A stretch of DNA of 64,000 nt from Campylorhamphus procurvoides (GCA_013396655.1 WBMV01000852.1:2104189-2168188), one strand, 5' to 3'. Shown: positions 25,601 through 40,600, counted from the first letter of the stretch. Numbers and translations: made by a program. Notes: a model not told the origin generated them from the sequence alone.

Positions 25601-28600
25601 AGCAACTGATCTGTGTTTCCATTCTGCCTCCCTTGACATTAATGCAGAGCAAACATACATGTCAAGGCTCATACGTTCAACCACTTTGCAACACATGGAA
25701 ATTGTATTTGGCACTATCACTTAGACCAAACCATCTGAGATGATATTCCACTTCTCCAGCCAGGGAAGCTGCACTGGACACTGTGACAGATGGTCCATAT
25801 TTCATTTTTGCACTCCCTGCTCTTTGCTGTACTTTTTCAAGGAATAACCAGCTCACAGAAATTGTGCTGGCAGGAGGGGAAACAGTTTATTCCCCTATAA
25901 AAAACTTCAACATGCTTGGGGAGAAAAGGTTTCCAGTACCACTGGGTGAAGACTATGGAAGTGTGGGAGAATTATCAAGGACCCTTCAATGATAAATATG
26001 TTTAGGTTGCTTCTTAGCCAACCTTACCACTGACCCTCCCTTAAAATGTAATTATATATATTTTTTGTTCAGATTCTGCACACACATAAAAATCACAGAA
26101 TTTACCTTAACTGCAACATACAATTGCCTAAAAAATCCCACACAAGCAACTGATAAATGACCCATTAATAAGGTACTCGCTTTCAAATGGGATATTGTAA
26201 GCATTTTAAGACACTGAGAGGCATAATTAATTGTAGGAACAACTAAAGACTAACTTGCAGTAAGGAAGTAAAAACCAAAAAACATTAATTAGGTTCCTTT
26301 GTTCCCCAGTGAGGAAAAATCCATTAGATGGTGGAAAACAGCAATTTGATTTACATGATTTTCTTGACATTATTACAATTAGGAAATGAAGTCACAACTG
26401 AAGTTTATTTAAAAAAAGAAAGGAATTTCATAGCTCTCTTTACATAAAAGGTCACTTAACTCTCAACTAACGTTCCCATGTACTGAGCTTTTCAGAAACA
26501 GATTTTTCTTCATTTCTACTCAATGCTACACATAATTGAAAGGACAAGTGATGCTGATCTGATCTTCCTAAATGTCACCCACTGAAGAGCTAAGAGCTAA
26601 TGCAGGCACATCTCTGATGGGCACACCTTTTCAAGCCCTTACATTAATCAGTGGCAGAAGATTTCCCAGTATTTTGCTTCACGGGTCTTGCAATCAATGA
26701 AACATTTGGTCTCCAACAACTGGCCTGTTATAGCTCATTACAGTACAGGAAAGTTAAAAACAATTCTTAATGACCAGGACATGTTGAAGAGCACTGGCTG
26801 ACTATCATTACATAAAACCAGAGCTGAATCTTTTCCAAAAGGCCAGAATGGGACTTACTGATGATTTACGTTCTTAAGAAGAATTTGGTCACCTTTCTTT
26901 TGTGAAAATGCTTCAATGGCATTTTAAAGCCAATGTCTACTGTAAACCAAAGAAGGACAATCGTAATATTGTGTGGAGGGGTTTCAATATAAAGCTGTTA
27001 TCAGTTATTTCGGGTGTCTCGGGATACAGTAACAATGTCCTCTGAAAGACCAAGGATATGACAGAGTTCAATTTTGATTTACCCCAATTTACAACACAGC
27101 CTCTTCTTCTGAGTCAAGTACCATCTCATCTCCTAAAGGGCTCTAAAACATCCTTCTAGATCATTTATTCTGTGTCATTTTTCACCAGACACTGCCTTCC
27201 TAGAGGAGTGTAGATGCTCAGGCCTGTCATTGTTCCAGAAGTGTTTGGATAATGTCCTTAAATACACACTCTAACTTGTCCAGCCCTGAGCTGTCCAGGC
27301 AGTTGGATTGGATGATTTTAAGTCCCTTCCAACTAAAATATTCTATTATTCCCTTAGATGTCCACAACTTACTGGCATTAGCCTGTGCAATTGGAGAGGC
27401 CAGTGATGCTGAAAGAACCATATTCCAGTGTTTTCCACAAGCATCCACACGAGTGAGCAACCCCTCAGTCACAACAGGGTTCATTTGATGGGAGTGATCT
27501 CAGAGAGGACTCCTACCTCTGTAACTAACTGCTGCTCCTACCAATTCAGGTGTGGGCTCTCATTCTCTACTCATTAGGAATGACAGCTCTCCCAAATGCA
27601 CAAAACTGCACTCTGCATCCTTTCAGGAGCATCTCTCACTGTGATTGATGCACACAGTGGCCAGCAAAAGGGGACTGGCACACAGGGAACAACTAAATAG
27701 ATCTTACTGCCAGCCCTGCCAGCTCCAGCTGTTCTCCAACACAACAGTGCACCCACCCCACTCCTCAGCTTTGCCCACGCTGGGATGCACCTCATCAGCC
27801 CCAGGAATTCTCTGAGCTAATTGCTGCAAACCCAACCACCAGAGGAAGCCATTTCATGCAAGGACTGTTCCAGCAGGAGGAGACAGCACAGTGTACATGA
27901 GCAGTTTGCACCTCGGGGAGTTCACGTGGGCTATAAGCCAAATTAAAAGCCAAAAGGACCTAGCAGAGTATCAAGTTCAAATTCCTCCTAATTAACAGCT
28001 CTTAAGAGACCGTTTGCAGCAGGAAAAGCTGGTGCAAAAGCAAAGGCTCTTGCTAGAGCCTTGTGCAAGAGCAAAAGGGAAAAAAGCTGCCAGAAAACAT
28101 ATTTTATTCTCATAAGGAAACTTAGTATTTTCTCCTAAACAGAAACAGGTTTGAAACAATTTACAGTTCTTCACCATCCTACCTGCAGTGCTACATGAAA
28201 GCAAAGCAAAGCAGCTGGGTGTGTCCAGCTGGCTGATCCCACCCTGCTGCAGGTGATGGGCTCCTGCCAAGCATCACTGCACTCTGAGGAAACTGATTTT
28301 ACCTGTCACACTTGCAAATGGGCATTTACAGCCACTGGACACCTCTCAGTATTAATACAGGGGAGCCTGAACCCTCTCTGCTTCAGCATAGCTGAGGTAC
28401 TGGGAGGTATTGAGGCATTATTCACAATGGTTTTATTACTTAAAATTAGGGTTTTTGGCCAGATCTTCCGCTGGCACAAACTCGGCACAGTTCTATTTAA
28501 ATTGAAGGGATTGTGCTCATTTACATCAAATTACGATCCATACTGAAGGTCTCTAAAGATTATCTACTTGATAAGTCAGTTATTTAACCTAATTGAAGTA

Positions 28601-31600
28601 GCTGACAGTGTTTCTAAGTAAATTATGAGCCATCTATGATATTTATTCATTGAAGAGCTCAGACTGTTAGGCAATAGTTGCATATTATCTTTCTTTCCTT
28701 CCCTTTTTTAACTGAATATATCTAATCTCAACTTTGGAGCTACATTATCAAATCTCCCAATACAGAGTCTGCATGAGAAAATAGTTTTTGCTTAGCACTG
28801 TTTAATTTAAACACAGATTTTTGTGTTTCTTGCAAACCTTCTTTCAAAATTTTTGTGTAGCTACCAAGTCAATGCCAAGCTCATATTTTCTAATGCTCCA
28901 AAATATCACAGCTATAAAATCCTGACCATCACATTGCCCAAAAACATTTGTTCTGCTCAGTTTTGTCTTTCCTAGACCTTGGATTTGTAACCCTTTATTT
29001 TATTAATACACACAGCAGGCTGAGTGCAATATCTTTGTTTTATATATTGCAAAAAGCAAAGCACTGTGGCCATGAAACCTGGTATTACCTTTTACTGGCA
29101 GAAGAGCCAGGGTTTTGCTGAAATTTCAACAGTACTGAACTGATTTTGGTTGGACCTGGCAGTGTTAGGTTAATGGTTGGACTCAATGATCTTAGAGGCC
29201 TTCTCTAAACCTAATGATTCCATGACATTTGCAGCTGTGTTTGGTCAGACTCCATGCACAAAATCCCTATTAAAACAGTATTTTGTGTGTATTTGTAGGT
29301 ATGAAGTAATCAAGAAAACACCATTTTTCTTGCCATGGTTCACACCTGCATTATGATGAACCAGAATTCTTTTTCATTAACATAAGATTCACATCTCTTA
29401 CCTTTTATTTCTGTCTTCTATCTGCAAGATATAGACCATGTCATCAGTAACGTGAAGCTTGGAGCTGCTGTCTCCCCACTTCAGCTTCAGGCTCTGGGGC
29501 CCTGCTGCAGCACACTCTAACCGTGGAGGTAAGGGTGGTAAAGGCCTGGTTTTTGCTTTAATAAAGTGGCTAAAAGGTCCAGCTCCAATTTCATTGACAG
29601 CCTGGATCCTGATCCTGAAACACAGCAAAAAGATAAATGTTAAGTAAAGTGCTTTCACAAGGTTCTTGATATAAAAATGTCTTAAGAAACAAGAGAGCCT
29701 TGGCAGACTGGGAGGATCTGCAAACACAACAAGTATCATCCTGTTTACATGGCAAGAGCTGCAGGGAAGATGGCAAGAAATGCAGGAAGGCAGAGGGGGG
29801 AAATATGGGTCAGCAACCTCAGGACCTGGTGACAGTCCCTTCAGCCACACAACTGCAGCTGACAAATGGAACTGCCTTTGCTTGGCAGAGCTACTTATTT
29901 TGACTGAAGGACATAAAGCAATGTAAATGCATATAAACCACGTATGAAAAATTACTTTGCTTTGAACAGCAAGTTTTCAGCTCTACCACTAAAAAAAAAA
30001 AAACGTAGAATTAAAGGGATAGGGAAAAAACCCTCTTTAAAAAAAAACAACCCTCAAGCTATACTTCCTGCAATTTCAAGGGAAAAAAAAGGGTTAAATT
30101 ATTAATAAACATTGCAATTGCACACTGCAAGAATGCAGTGTATTTACACAGTCCTGTAGATGTGTAGTTAAACCTTTGCTTTATTGACTCAGCCATTAAC
30201 AGGGGTAAGGTATTGCTTGGTGTGGACCTGCATTTTCCTTTTAACCTTCCTTTAGGCTTCAGGAAATGCATCCCCCCACCTTGCAACATGATACAACAGT
30301 GATTTCACACTCCCTTCCTTCCAAAGGGTGGCTGGCACAGAGGAAGGTCTACTGGGAGCCTTCTCTTCCACCACTGGATACAGGCATTGGACATAAAAAG
30401 AACAAAAGGTTCTTCAAGTATCTGAAGAAGTGTGATTAACACAGGCATTGATCTTATTTCATGTTATGTTATTGGTTTGCTTCAGATCGAAGAGTCATTA
30501 CATCAATATTTAATGGTCTTTACAGTAATAAAAGTAATGTGAAAACTGCCTGAATTTTCACTGGGTTCTGGCAAGCTATCCATGAGCATATGAACATAAA
30601 CAGTAACAGGTACATTATTACAAAATGCTACCACTTATTTTGTAATTGATTACAGCAACACACTCTGGAGTACAAAGACTTTTTTTGCTTTGTTTTATTT
30701 GGTATTATTTAAAGACCCAGTAACAACAAAGCCTCTCCTGTGCTCAAGCATCATAAACTTCAGCTCATTTCCAAATGGCAGCTACCACACCCAAAACCAG
30801 GCAGGGACTGAAATGAATCTCTCAAATACCACATTTCTTAAGCAGAAGCCAATAAGTGTGCATGAACACATACAATACCTTTAGCCAGGTATTTGCATAA
30901 GGTAAAGATGCGTCTTTCCCACTTCCCTCTTTTGTTGCTGCTTTCCTCTGCTGCACAGTGCTCTTGCACCCCCCTTCTGAACCACAAATATGCCCATACA
31001 CCCCTCCTTCCAGCTGTGGAGCACAGGAAGACTGATGGAAACTCTTAAGCCTTAAAATAAAGACAGGCATCTTTCCAAATGAACGATGATACTGGGAAAG
31101 CAAGAATTGATTTATTTGACTCTAGCACGGCTGATGTGGCTGCTCTTTTCTGCTGACTGCACCACCATAAAGCTCTGTAAATTGCCACTATCGTTCCCAG
31201 GGCCTCAGCTTCCACAGACACACACAAACAACTAATTCTGGCTTTCTGTGCAAGCCAAGCCCAGCTCTCACCTCCCTCTGAAGCACAGCACCACCTCCTC
31301 AATGGGTATCAGGCCTTGCAAATGTCCACAGGGGTGGGGAGAAGGAAGAAGGGAAAAAGAATGGGAGAAAGGAGGACCATGTGGAGAAGGGGGGAGGGCA
31401 GATGGTGGTGGGAAAACACCTTGCACTGCAGCATCTCTGCTCCAGCTCAGGTGCCTTCTCATGTCCCTGCCCCAGCAACCCTGGGCTCTTCCAGCTGGCT
31501 GGCACAGCCAGGGTGGACAAGAGAACTGCCACAATTAAGTGACAATCAATGCCTGTTTATAGAACCGATACTGGGAAAAATCAACCCTTTATTTTCATGT

Positions 31601-34600
31601 AGAGGTACTGTATAGACATGTAGAAATATTTGCAATAAAACCACTTCCTGAATTCCTTTCAACTTTTTCACTAATGGTTTCTGAGTGAAAATACCCCAAA
31701 CGTCCTCTTGGAAAGATGGTTTAACAATCTAACAATGACAATTTGAAAACAAGTTTTTTGGAAATGTAAGACCATATTTAGGAATAGTGTCTAATTCTTC
31801 AGACCCTGGACCAATAATATTTGTGTTCATTTTTACATTTTCCCACTGCAACTTTTAAGCATTAAGAAAGAAATGTAAATCAGACTAGGCAAATTTAGAA
31901 ACCATTAAATGATCTTAAACAGACCATTCCCTCTTGTAAGATTCTTGACCCAGGAAAACAAACACACTAAACGGGATGCTATTTTCAGATCAGTTACAAA
32001 ATCCTTTGTATAGTATTCCAACCAACTGAAAAATCAACTTCTGAATTAATTTTAAGAGTCTGACATGAGAAGACTTTGATTTCCTAGTTCCCATAAGTGG
32101 ACTGGCACCAGTTGCAATACACGTGCCAGTGGAAACCTGTGGGAGTTAAAATGCCACAAAGGGACTTGCAAAGGGAAGGGAAGCAGCTCCACCATCAGCA
32201 GCAGCCTGGCATGATGGAGAACAACCACACACAGCCCCCACCCAGACTGTGCTCTCCTGGGGCTGGAACATGACTTAGTTTTACACTCGAACATATTTTG
32301 TTTTATAACCCAGTTAAACATTGCTAATTTGAGCATCCATGTTAATTCTCCTCTCTTCATCTCGGATGATCTGCTCCTTGATGTGGTTAAAAAATTAAAA
32401 ATGTTTAGAATTTTTATGCCTAAAACAAATTACAGTTAAGCATTGCTATTAAAATTTAACTGTGCTACTATATGTTTCTGTACACTGTGTAACTTCAGAA
32501 GAAACTAAGCATTCTTAAAAATTGGAAGTTGTTTCACTGTGAAATATATCTCAAGTGCAGAGCACAATTATCTATGGAACACTTTGAGTGAAGCTTGAGA
32601 ACAGAGTGTAACAGAAAATTGGTATTTCTACGACTGTTGAATACTTATTTATTGTGGAATATTTATTAACTCACTTCTAGTTACATCAGTTCAAGAAAAA
32701 CCAGTCCAAGTACATTACCCTATAATCTGAATTTCCAGAACTTCACTGGCTATGTCAATAAACCAGAAAGACTGAGGAACTCAGACATATTTCTGCAGCT
32801 GCTCACCAGCCAGGGAGTTTACACAGTGCTTTGGGGAGGCATCTGCTTTTTGCAGCAGGAGGGCTGGGCTGTGCCTGGTGCTGGACAACTCCTCTTGGAT
32901 CAGCCCTAGGATGGTCATCAGCAGTGTGACAGAGGCACAACCCAGTCCCTCCTGCCTTACACGTATTTTGGCATGTAAACCTTATTATGGGATGCTTGCT
33001 GGGTTTGCTACTAAGACACATAAACCATCCAACTTGTGAGCTTTAAGCCCACCTCTGCCATGAGCCTGGAGTCTGCTTGGTGTACTTTGGGCTGCTCCTG
33101 TATGGCCATTCCCACAGAAGCTGAAGCAGCAAAGCAATGCCAGACCCAAGCTCAGAGGTCCAATGGGGTGGACACACAAGACACAGGCTGTTAGAATCAC
33201 CCTGCTATCCAAAACTACATTCCTTTCCAATTTTAAACTTGGTGGATTCATAATAACCAAGATTTCCTTTCAGTTTCAGGTTCCCACAACCAAAAAACAG
33301 AGACAGTGGAATTCCAATGCAATTAAAATATTTAAATCCTTTGCTGATTTACTTCAAATTCGGATGAAACTTTGGCAAGAGAGTTCAGAGTCTGAAACCC
33401 AGGAGTACTTGGCTTGTTTAGCCTAGGAAAAAACACATTCACTGCTTTTAAACACAGCAGGGAATAAACACTTGAGAGGGAGAAAAGCTAATTTTGTTAA
33501 GCAAAGTTGACACAAAAAGAAACACCATCAGTGAAGAAATTTAGAGGATGAGGTCAGTGACATTCTGAAACATTCTTCTGATTAGACCAGGGAAGGCAAA
33601 AAAACCACCACCTTTCAGCCTGATAAACTCGTTTCTTACAGGCACATTTAGCAGGGCACAGATGGTCACTGATCAAAGACCGGTGTCAAGAAATGCTTGA
33701 GAAAGAAATACCAATGAGTTAATGATCAATAACAAAAACACTTTTACATATCTGGTTTTGATTTAGCACAAAAATCCTTCAAACTATAGATGAGGTGCAT
33801 TTGCAACCCAACTGCAGTCACTTAACTTTGTCTTCCCTGACATGTATGAGATGCAAGATTTGGGGTTTCTTTCTCTTGTTTTATTCAAGCAAAGAGCTTC
33901 CCTGTATTATTATTTCTAATCAGTCACCCATTGGTTTGTGCTCTTCACAATGTTTTTTTTTGGTAATATTTAGAACAGTTGCAGTTAATGCTTGTGGCTT
34001 CAGCTGTTTCATTTGTATCAGAGACAGGCAGACTCCCTGACTGAAATAATGTGATTTAATATGGTGCTTTTTACAAAACAATGAAAAAAGAATGCTAAAA
34101 AAAAAAGAAGATACTTCCAATCTCCATTTCCAGGCTTTGAAGACAATGACACTTCCCTAAAGAAAGCTGTTGACAGCCAAGAACCAGCTAAAAAGAGACT
34201 GAAGAAAGACTTTGGTGAAGAATTCAAATGGTTCATTCTGGTTGTCTTGACTGAGTAGCTCAAGTTCCTGTTTTGACTCTTGGTTGAACAAACATATGAG
34301 GAGAAACCAAGGAATACGAGACTGCCCAAAGATAGTGCAGTTCCACAGCTGGGTGGTCAATCAAGAGACACACTCTTCAACTTTCTATGAATGACCTGTG
34401 AGAAAGAAATCTCTGTATCTCACTTTAAATGACTTCTAGTGTGTGTATTTGTATCCTTGCTACAAGGAGTTCCCTTTTTCAGGTGCAGAATAAAATCAGA
34501 ATTATGAACTTTTCACTGAAATGCTACAAGACCTGGAGGATTTTGACCTTGAACATAAAAGAAAAATGTTACGAAAGGTCTGGGCCATGTCTAATTTTAT

Positions 34601-37600
34601 AACTGTGTGATCAGATTTCAGTCTTTATTAGAACAGTACTTAAAATAGAATTATTTTTTCTCACATCTTCTGCTATATTGCTGTTCACTGCCTGCATGGA
34701 GCCATTTTTCTTTTTTAATTAGCAATTAGGGAGAAAACATATAAGCCTGAACATTAAAATAATAAAATTTTGTCAACGTCACTTAGCAATTTAGACTCTG
34801 AAGCAATATAAAGAAATTGGTTTTAAATTCAGATTATCTTTTAATTAATCTCCATATACTAGAGAGAAAAAATAGCTGTAGCTATACAAATATAAGTTTA
34901 TTTTGTGCAAATTGCTAAGCCTGCACAGGGATCAATACAGTTAATAATTTAAACCCCTGGAATAACAGTGCCAAGCATCTGAAAAAAGCATGAGATGTCA
35001 CACTCGAATTCAAGTTATTTCTCATTAAAAAAAATATTATTTATAGATTTATTATTACCAGTGTAACCTTACCTTAATAGAGCAACTTAAAAAGAAGAGA
35101 TCAGAGAATGCAAGGAGAGGAGAAAGAGGAAAAAAGAGTGGGATAAACCAGTATTTGAGCATGAACTACCACAATTCATTCCATAAAGGATTTACAGATG
35201 TCTGTGCTCCCCCAGCTTCGTTGTTTGGGTTGCTGGTTTGCCTTTTTTCAACCCCTATTTCCTGCCCCCAGCATTTCCTAAAACCCAGCTGTGGGATCTC
35301 CCCCAGAGCTGCACTCACCGGTAGGAGGTTTCGGGAAGCAGATCCCCAAGGACGTAGCTCGTCACCTTCCCCACGGGGATGCTGCTGTCCCCCAGGTCGA
35401 TGTTGTAGGAGGTGATCTCGGCCCCGTTGCTGCACGGCTCCTCCCAGGTCAGGACAAGGCACACAGAGGGGGAGAGCTCCGAGGTGTCCCCCTGCTCGTC
35501 CTCCAGCACAGAGAGGACAGACACGGGGTCAGGCACAGTGGCAGGGATCCTGCAGGTCACCAGCTCGCTGTAGGGCCCGGCTCCAGCCTGGTTAATGGCC
35601 TGCGTGCCAAAACACAGCATATTTACACCATAACTCTTCTCTCTGACATGTGTATCAAGTTCATAATAGTGAACTGTGCAGCCTGGAATTGCTGTATGAA
35701 TTCTTCAGGGGATATGCACTGCTGGCTTCTTTCCTACAGCATGACTCATACCTCTGCCTATACTAGGGAATTAATATCTCCCCTTGTCACTCAGGAGTGT
35801 CTCAGAAAAATTGCAGAATATTTCTCTTTTCTGTAACAGATATTTATTTAAACTTAACTGTAACCTTTTGATCAGTGGGAAACTTTGGTTAGTAAGGGAA
35901 AATGTCATAGTCATGGTGTCAGTGACAGATGACATCAGGTTGCTCAGCAAACTGGCTACCTAAAATTGTTGAGCCACTTTGTACAAAATCCCCACCACAC
36001 TGAAGGTTCAATGCAAACAGAAGCAGAGTATCCCTAGAAATAAGAGGTATTTGGCTGTTGAGAACTATCTTGGTTCCTAACCCAGAGAATAGACAGCTAA
36101 AAAAAGTTTCTGACACAAGAATACAGGAACTCAGCATGGCATTAAGCTACGACTCACATTCCCCCAGAATCATTAAGCTGGAAAAGTCACAACTCACCAG
36201 CAAATCACCACTGAATCACACAGCTCAATATCTTCCACCAGAGAAGAGAGCAACCAATTATCAAGCTTCCCATCTGAACTCAGAGATCCAGGATCCCAAT
36301 GGAAACCAAATTCCAGACCCTGGCCCATTTCTGCTCACTAATTCCAGAGTCTGTTGTCTTTGCAAGCTCAACACTGTACAGTTGTGCAGACCTGGGGTTT
36401 TGTCAGCTGATGCTCAGCCAGTGGCAAATGCTGTACACAATGAGCTGGAACAGCCTAGGAAATGACTGCACAGGATTATCACAATCACAGGACCACCCAG
36501 GCTGGCAGGGACCATGGGACACATTTAGCCCAATTTGCTACTCTAAGCAGGGTCAAACTACGCAGACCAGGTTGCTCAGGTTTTTGTCCAGTTGGCTCTT
36601 GAAAAATCACACTGATGGAGATTGCACAGCACCCCCTGGACCACTGTTACAATCCTTAAATGCCTGCACAGTGATAACTTTTTTCTTCCTATCTCATCTG
36701 AACATCTCTATTTCCACCTCTGCCTGGAGCAGCACTGGGTGCAGCATTCCAGGTTCTCATGAATGGCATGTAATGGGCAACACCACCTTCCCTGGATCAG
36801 GTCCTCCTGACACAGCCCAGCATCCTGCCAGCACACAAGGTATGGAGAGAACCTGGAGCATATTAGGATACAGGGGGAGCTACGGGAGGTCCTCAAGGCA
36901 GAGACCTTCAAAAACAGCTTTGACACTGCCCAGAACCCTCCACCATCCACACTTGATTGACATTTGGAAAAGTTAGCCCAGAGTCTCCCATCAGATTACA
37001 ATTAATTCAAAAACCCAGGCTTACAGTGTTGCCAGTAGGACTGTGACAGCAATGAAAGGACGTGTCAAACAACTGCTTGATTTCTTACCTATGCTTAATT
37101 GCAGGGAATAAGTTATTTCTGCTGTGCATAATACAAACACAAAGCCGTGCTCTGTTTTTCCAGGAGGCGTTTTGTTCAATTGAAGGAAGAGATAATAAAG
37201 TTAGATTTGTCAGCCTTTAAAAAGCCCTTCAAAACAAATCCTGCTCTGGGGAAATCTTCTATTTAGTGAAGCGCTCCTGGAGCTGTTAAAAGTGAGCCTT
37301 GTTTTGTGCTCTGCCAGTGATATGATTTGTCTTGCCTCTAAACCAGTGTTTGGCAATCTGTATCTTGCTCCAAGCAATTCATTGTCAGCGGTGCTTTTTA
37401 ACTGCTTTATTGGACAATCTCATCAACATAACTGATGGGAATCTCATGTTCTGTGCTGCCTAGATGCTTTCCCCTGCCACCTCCAAATGACACAACACTT
37501 CCCTCTGCAGAAGCCACAATTGTCTTCAGGAATATTCATTACAGGAAAAAAGTTGAGCAACAGTAAAGACAATTGTCTGCCCTGCAGTTAGATATGCCTG

Positions 37601-40600
37601 ACTCCTCAATTCTCTCTTTTATTGAGTTACTGTAGATTTGAGATAGCAATACTGTGTGTTTATTAGCAGGCAGAGTGAATGTGGTTTGGGGCATCTTTAT
37701 TTTTAAAAAAGTAGAAAAATGATTTTTCTGCTAGAGCTGCTAACAGATAAGAAAAACAATTGTTATTCCCTCCTTTTTTAAAAAAGTTGACTAAAATTTC
37801 TGAAGCTATTTAACTTTCCTTCTTTGTCTGTTGTACTTTGTGAAGGTTTTTGTGTGCAATTGTTTAAAGATTCCAGTGTATCTTGTAACAAATTCTTCTC
37901 TGTATAATACACCAACCAGATCCAGAGGATGAAGCTCTCTAGAAAGTAATACCAGGGTTACTGATGCACTTCAATAAAATGTCTTAGTGCTGTTGTGCAT
38001 ATCATTTCACTTCACTTCTTCCTATGGATTAAATTATGTGTTAAAAAAACTCAGCAGATTTGTGCAACATTTTTGTGGCAGGTAGTTTCAAATGAATGCC
38101 CACCCGAAATCAAAGATGCCACAGAGCTGGCTGTTTCCATGTTTAGCATGAAAGTTTCCTTGGGCTCCCCACAGCAGTGGGGCCACAGTCTCCCCCCAGC
38201 CCAGTGGATGCTGAATGCTCTCCCTCTTACAGAAACAAGAGGCACTTTCTGGCTCACACATCCCACTCACTCACACATGCTCCCCTCACTTCGCCTTCCC
38301 CTCCAGTGTTGCTTTCAAAAAAAAATAAATTCAATGTTCTGTTAAAAAAAAAACCTAAGAAGGAAACACTCTTGGACACATGTTGCCCTTGATCAAAGGA
38401 ATTACCCTGGGTGGTCCACATGTTGCCAGCTGGGTGGGTATGTGAACTTTGGGTTGGATTAGTGGTGGTATTTTGTCTTCACACAAAAATAAATCCTGTG
38501 GAAGAGTATCTTGAGCAAAAATATTTTTACTTTGCTCCCACTTACTTTACCATCCATTTATTTTTCAGCAGATATAAAGGAGAGGTGCTGTATTCTCACT
38601 TCCATACAGATTCATAAAATATATTTTAACTGCTACTTTTTACTGAAAATAATAGGAGAGAAGAAGATCAAAGAAAAAGAAATCATACAGAAACTCTGTA
38701 TGAGATCCAATCTTAGAAATCTAAGTGACAAAATGGCAATGATGAGAACTCACTTTCTGGCAGGTACCACCTCTCATACACAGGAATCTACTCAGCTGCT
38801 TTGCTTTACTTGATAAATAAAACAGATGTTGGAGTCCATCATTTAAGCCAGGGGAATCCTCAATATCCCCCTGGGAGGCAGATGTTATTTCTCTCTCATT
38901 ACCACGAAAAAAAAAGATTTTTATTTAAATTTTCTGACACATTATCACTTTGTTTTGGTGTCAGAGAGCAGGGTGGTGTTAAAAGTGTTAGTTACTGAAA
39001 GTAACAAAAGGCAAGAGCAATTTTCAAGTAACGCCTCAGACTGCATTACTTAAACATGCATTCCTTCTGACTTAGAGCTTGTAACTAATGACAAAAACAA
39101 GACCACAGTGGAAGGCACCTCTGTGTCCATCCCAGACTGCAAAGCATGCACCACCTCGGCCCTGCCATACCTGTAGCCTGCAGCAATAATGTGCTGCTGC
39201 CAACAAGTCACTGATTTCAAAGCAGGTATCTGTGCCACTGTAGGCGAGCTGTAGAGACTCCTCATCTTCTCCCCACTCTAATCTGTATTCAGAGATGTCA
39301 GCACCAGAACATTCAGGACTCTGCAACACAAATATTTATGTGGTTCAGTTCAGAAAGGAGCACTTCAGATCGCCGTGTTTCACTGGGGAAGGAATAAAAC
39401 ACGCAGAGAAAACCCCAACAACCACTCTTATTTTAAATTAATACACCATTACCGCAGCAAATGGAAACGCACTGAATTGATGTTCCCTAATAAGTTACTG
39501 AAACAGGACAATTGTGCACAAAAATTACCTGATTGAAATTCAGAGAAATGAGAGAGCGTACGCAGCTACTTTGCTTTTCATCAGGACACTCAGGAATAAA
39601 TTGTCTCTCCACTGGCTTGGCAGAAGCTCAACCACGGAGAACACAAAAAAGCATCAATCTAGTGCAGTCTAGTGGAGTGATCAAACCACAGCTCTGGAAG
39701 AGCTGTGGCCTTTGAGCATGAAGCAGTCACTGAGAAAAGAACAACCTCAACAAGTGAGGAGCTGGCCTGAGGTTTTCAGTGGAAGTCACCTGTCAGTCCC
39801 AGCATGGGACACTGGAGTGTGGATCCCAGCACATTAACACCCACAATAACATTCCTAAAGGATCACAGAATAGTTGAATGGTTTGGGTTGGAAGGGACCT
39901 TAAAGCTCATCTTGTTCCAACACCCTACCATGGGCAGGAACACCTTCTACTAGACCAGGTTGCTCCAAGCCCCATCCAACCTGGCCTTGGACACTTCCAG
40001 GGCTGGGGCAGCCACAGCTTCTCTGGGCACCCTGTGCCAGGGCCTGCCCACCCTCACAGGGAAGAACTTCTCCCTAATACTTAATCTAAACCTGTCCTCT
40101 TCCATATATTCCCAGCAATCCCTTTATCTAGGGGAACACAAAATACTTGAATGTACTGGAGATGAGTTAGAAAAGACATAACAGCACAGCACCCAAAACA
40201 AAATATTCTGTGTTTTTAGCAAACCTTCCTAGAGCTGTCCTGCGTAGCCTGAAGCAGCTCAGGGAACACCATTGCTGTGTGTGCACAAATGTGGGCCAGG
40301 ATTTGACAAAGACACTGTGATTATGGCATGCAAGGTGCAATTTCCAGTGAAAGGACCCAGAGCATCCCTGCACACACACATGGGCTTCTCTGGCTCTGCT
40401 TTGGAGCTTCCAGCTATTTTAGTGAGAGCATTCAGAACTGCTAAGCCAGATTTTCTTAAAACAACGTGTGAAAAAGGCACCACAGGAGGCACCACAGTGT
40501 GCTCTCCAGCCAAAATACTCCACAGTGCTTCACTGTTTTTCCTTCATATTCATATCAGCCAAAAAATGACACTCTTTAAGAAAACATAACCACTGCAAAC

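Larger units (their letters stand above)
19266..29401 (-). other. FNDC3B: Intron 15-16 (10.1 kb, the longest in the window)
   Basis: Phase 2. It holds two plus-strand CR1 scraps (27230-27350 and 29140-29225), a short CA tract near 25 kb and an unexplained 102-codon minus-strand open frame at 21621-21929. No FN3-like exon is missing, since exons 15 and 16 join perfectly. I see nothing else recognisable. Confidence 0.8.
35600..39170 (-). other. FNDC3B: Intron 13-14 (3.6 kb)
   Basis: Phase 0, donor CAG|GTATGG. Holds a CR1 fragment (36477-36840) and then about 0.7 kb with five CAATTG palindromes, listed separately. No exon-like sequence. Confidence 0.85.

Noticed and set aside
29398..29865. 155-codon minus-strand open frame taken whole as coding
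   Set aside because: Only 29402-29614 is exon. The N-terminal part lies upstream of the acceptor TGTGTTTCAG and is not FN3-like.
30981..31000. Possible tRNA or snoRNA genes in introns
   Set aside because: Scanning by eye for tRNA A/B boxes with a cloverleaf and for paired C/D boxes across the introns gave no convincing candidate. A covariance-model search would be decisive and was not possible.
33390..33440. Possible internal CR1 segment (CTTGTTTAGCCTAGG-like)
   Set aside because: Only about 20 bases resemble the element and nothing on either side extends the match.
35291..35836. 181-codon plus-strand open frame
   Set aside because: It is the antisense shadow of FNDC3B exon 35319-35599, whose minus-strand frame is confirmed by splice sites and family motifs.
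36299..36976. 225-codon plus-strand open frame, the longest in the window
   Set aside because: More than half of it lies across an antisense CR1 fragment (36477-36840), and the rest shows no domain. It is an accidental frame over a transposon relic.
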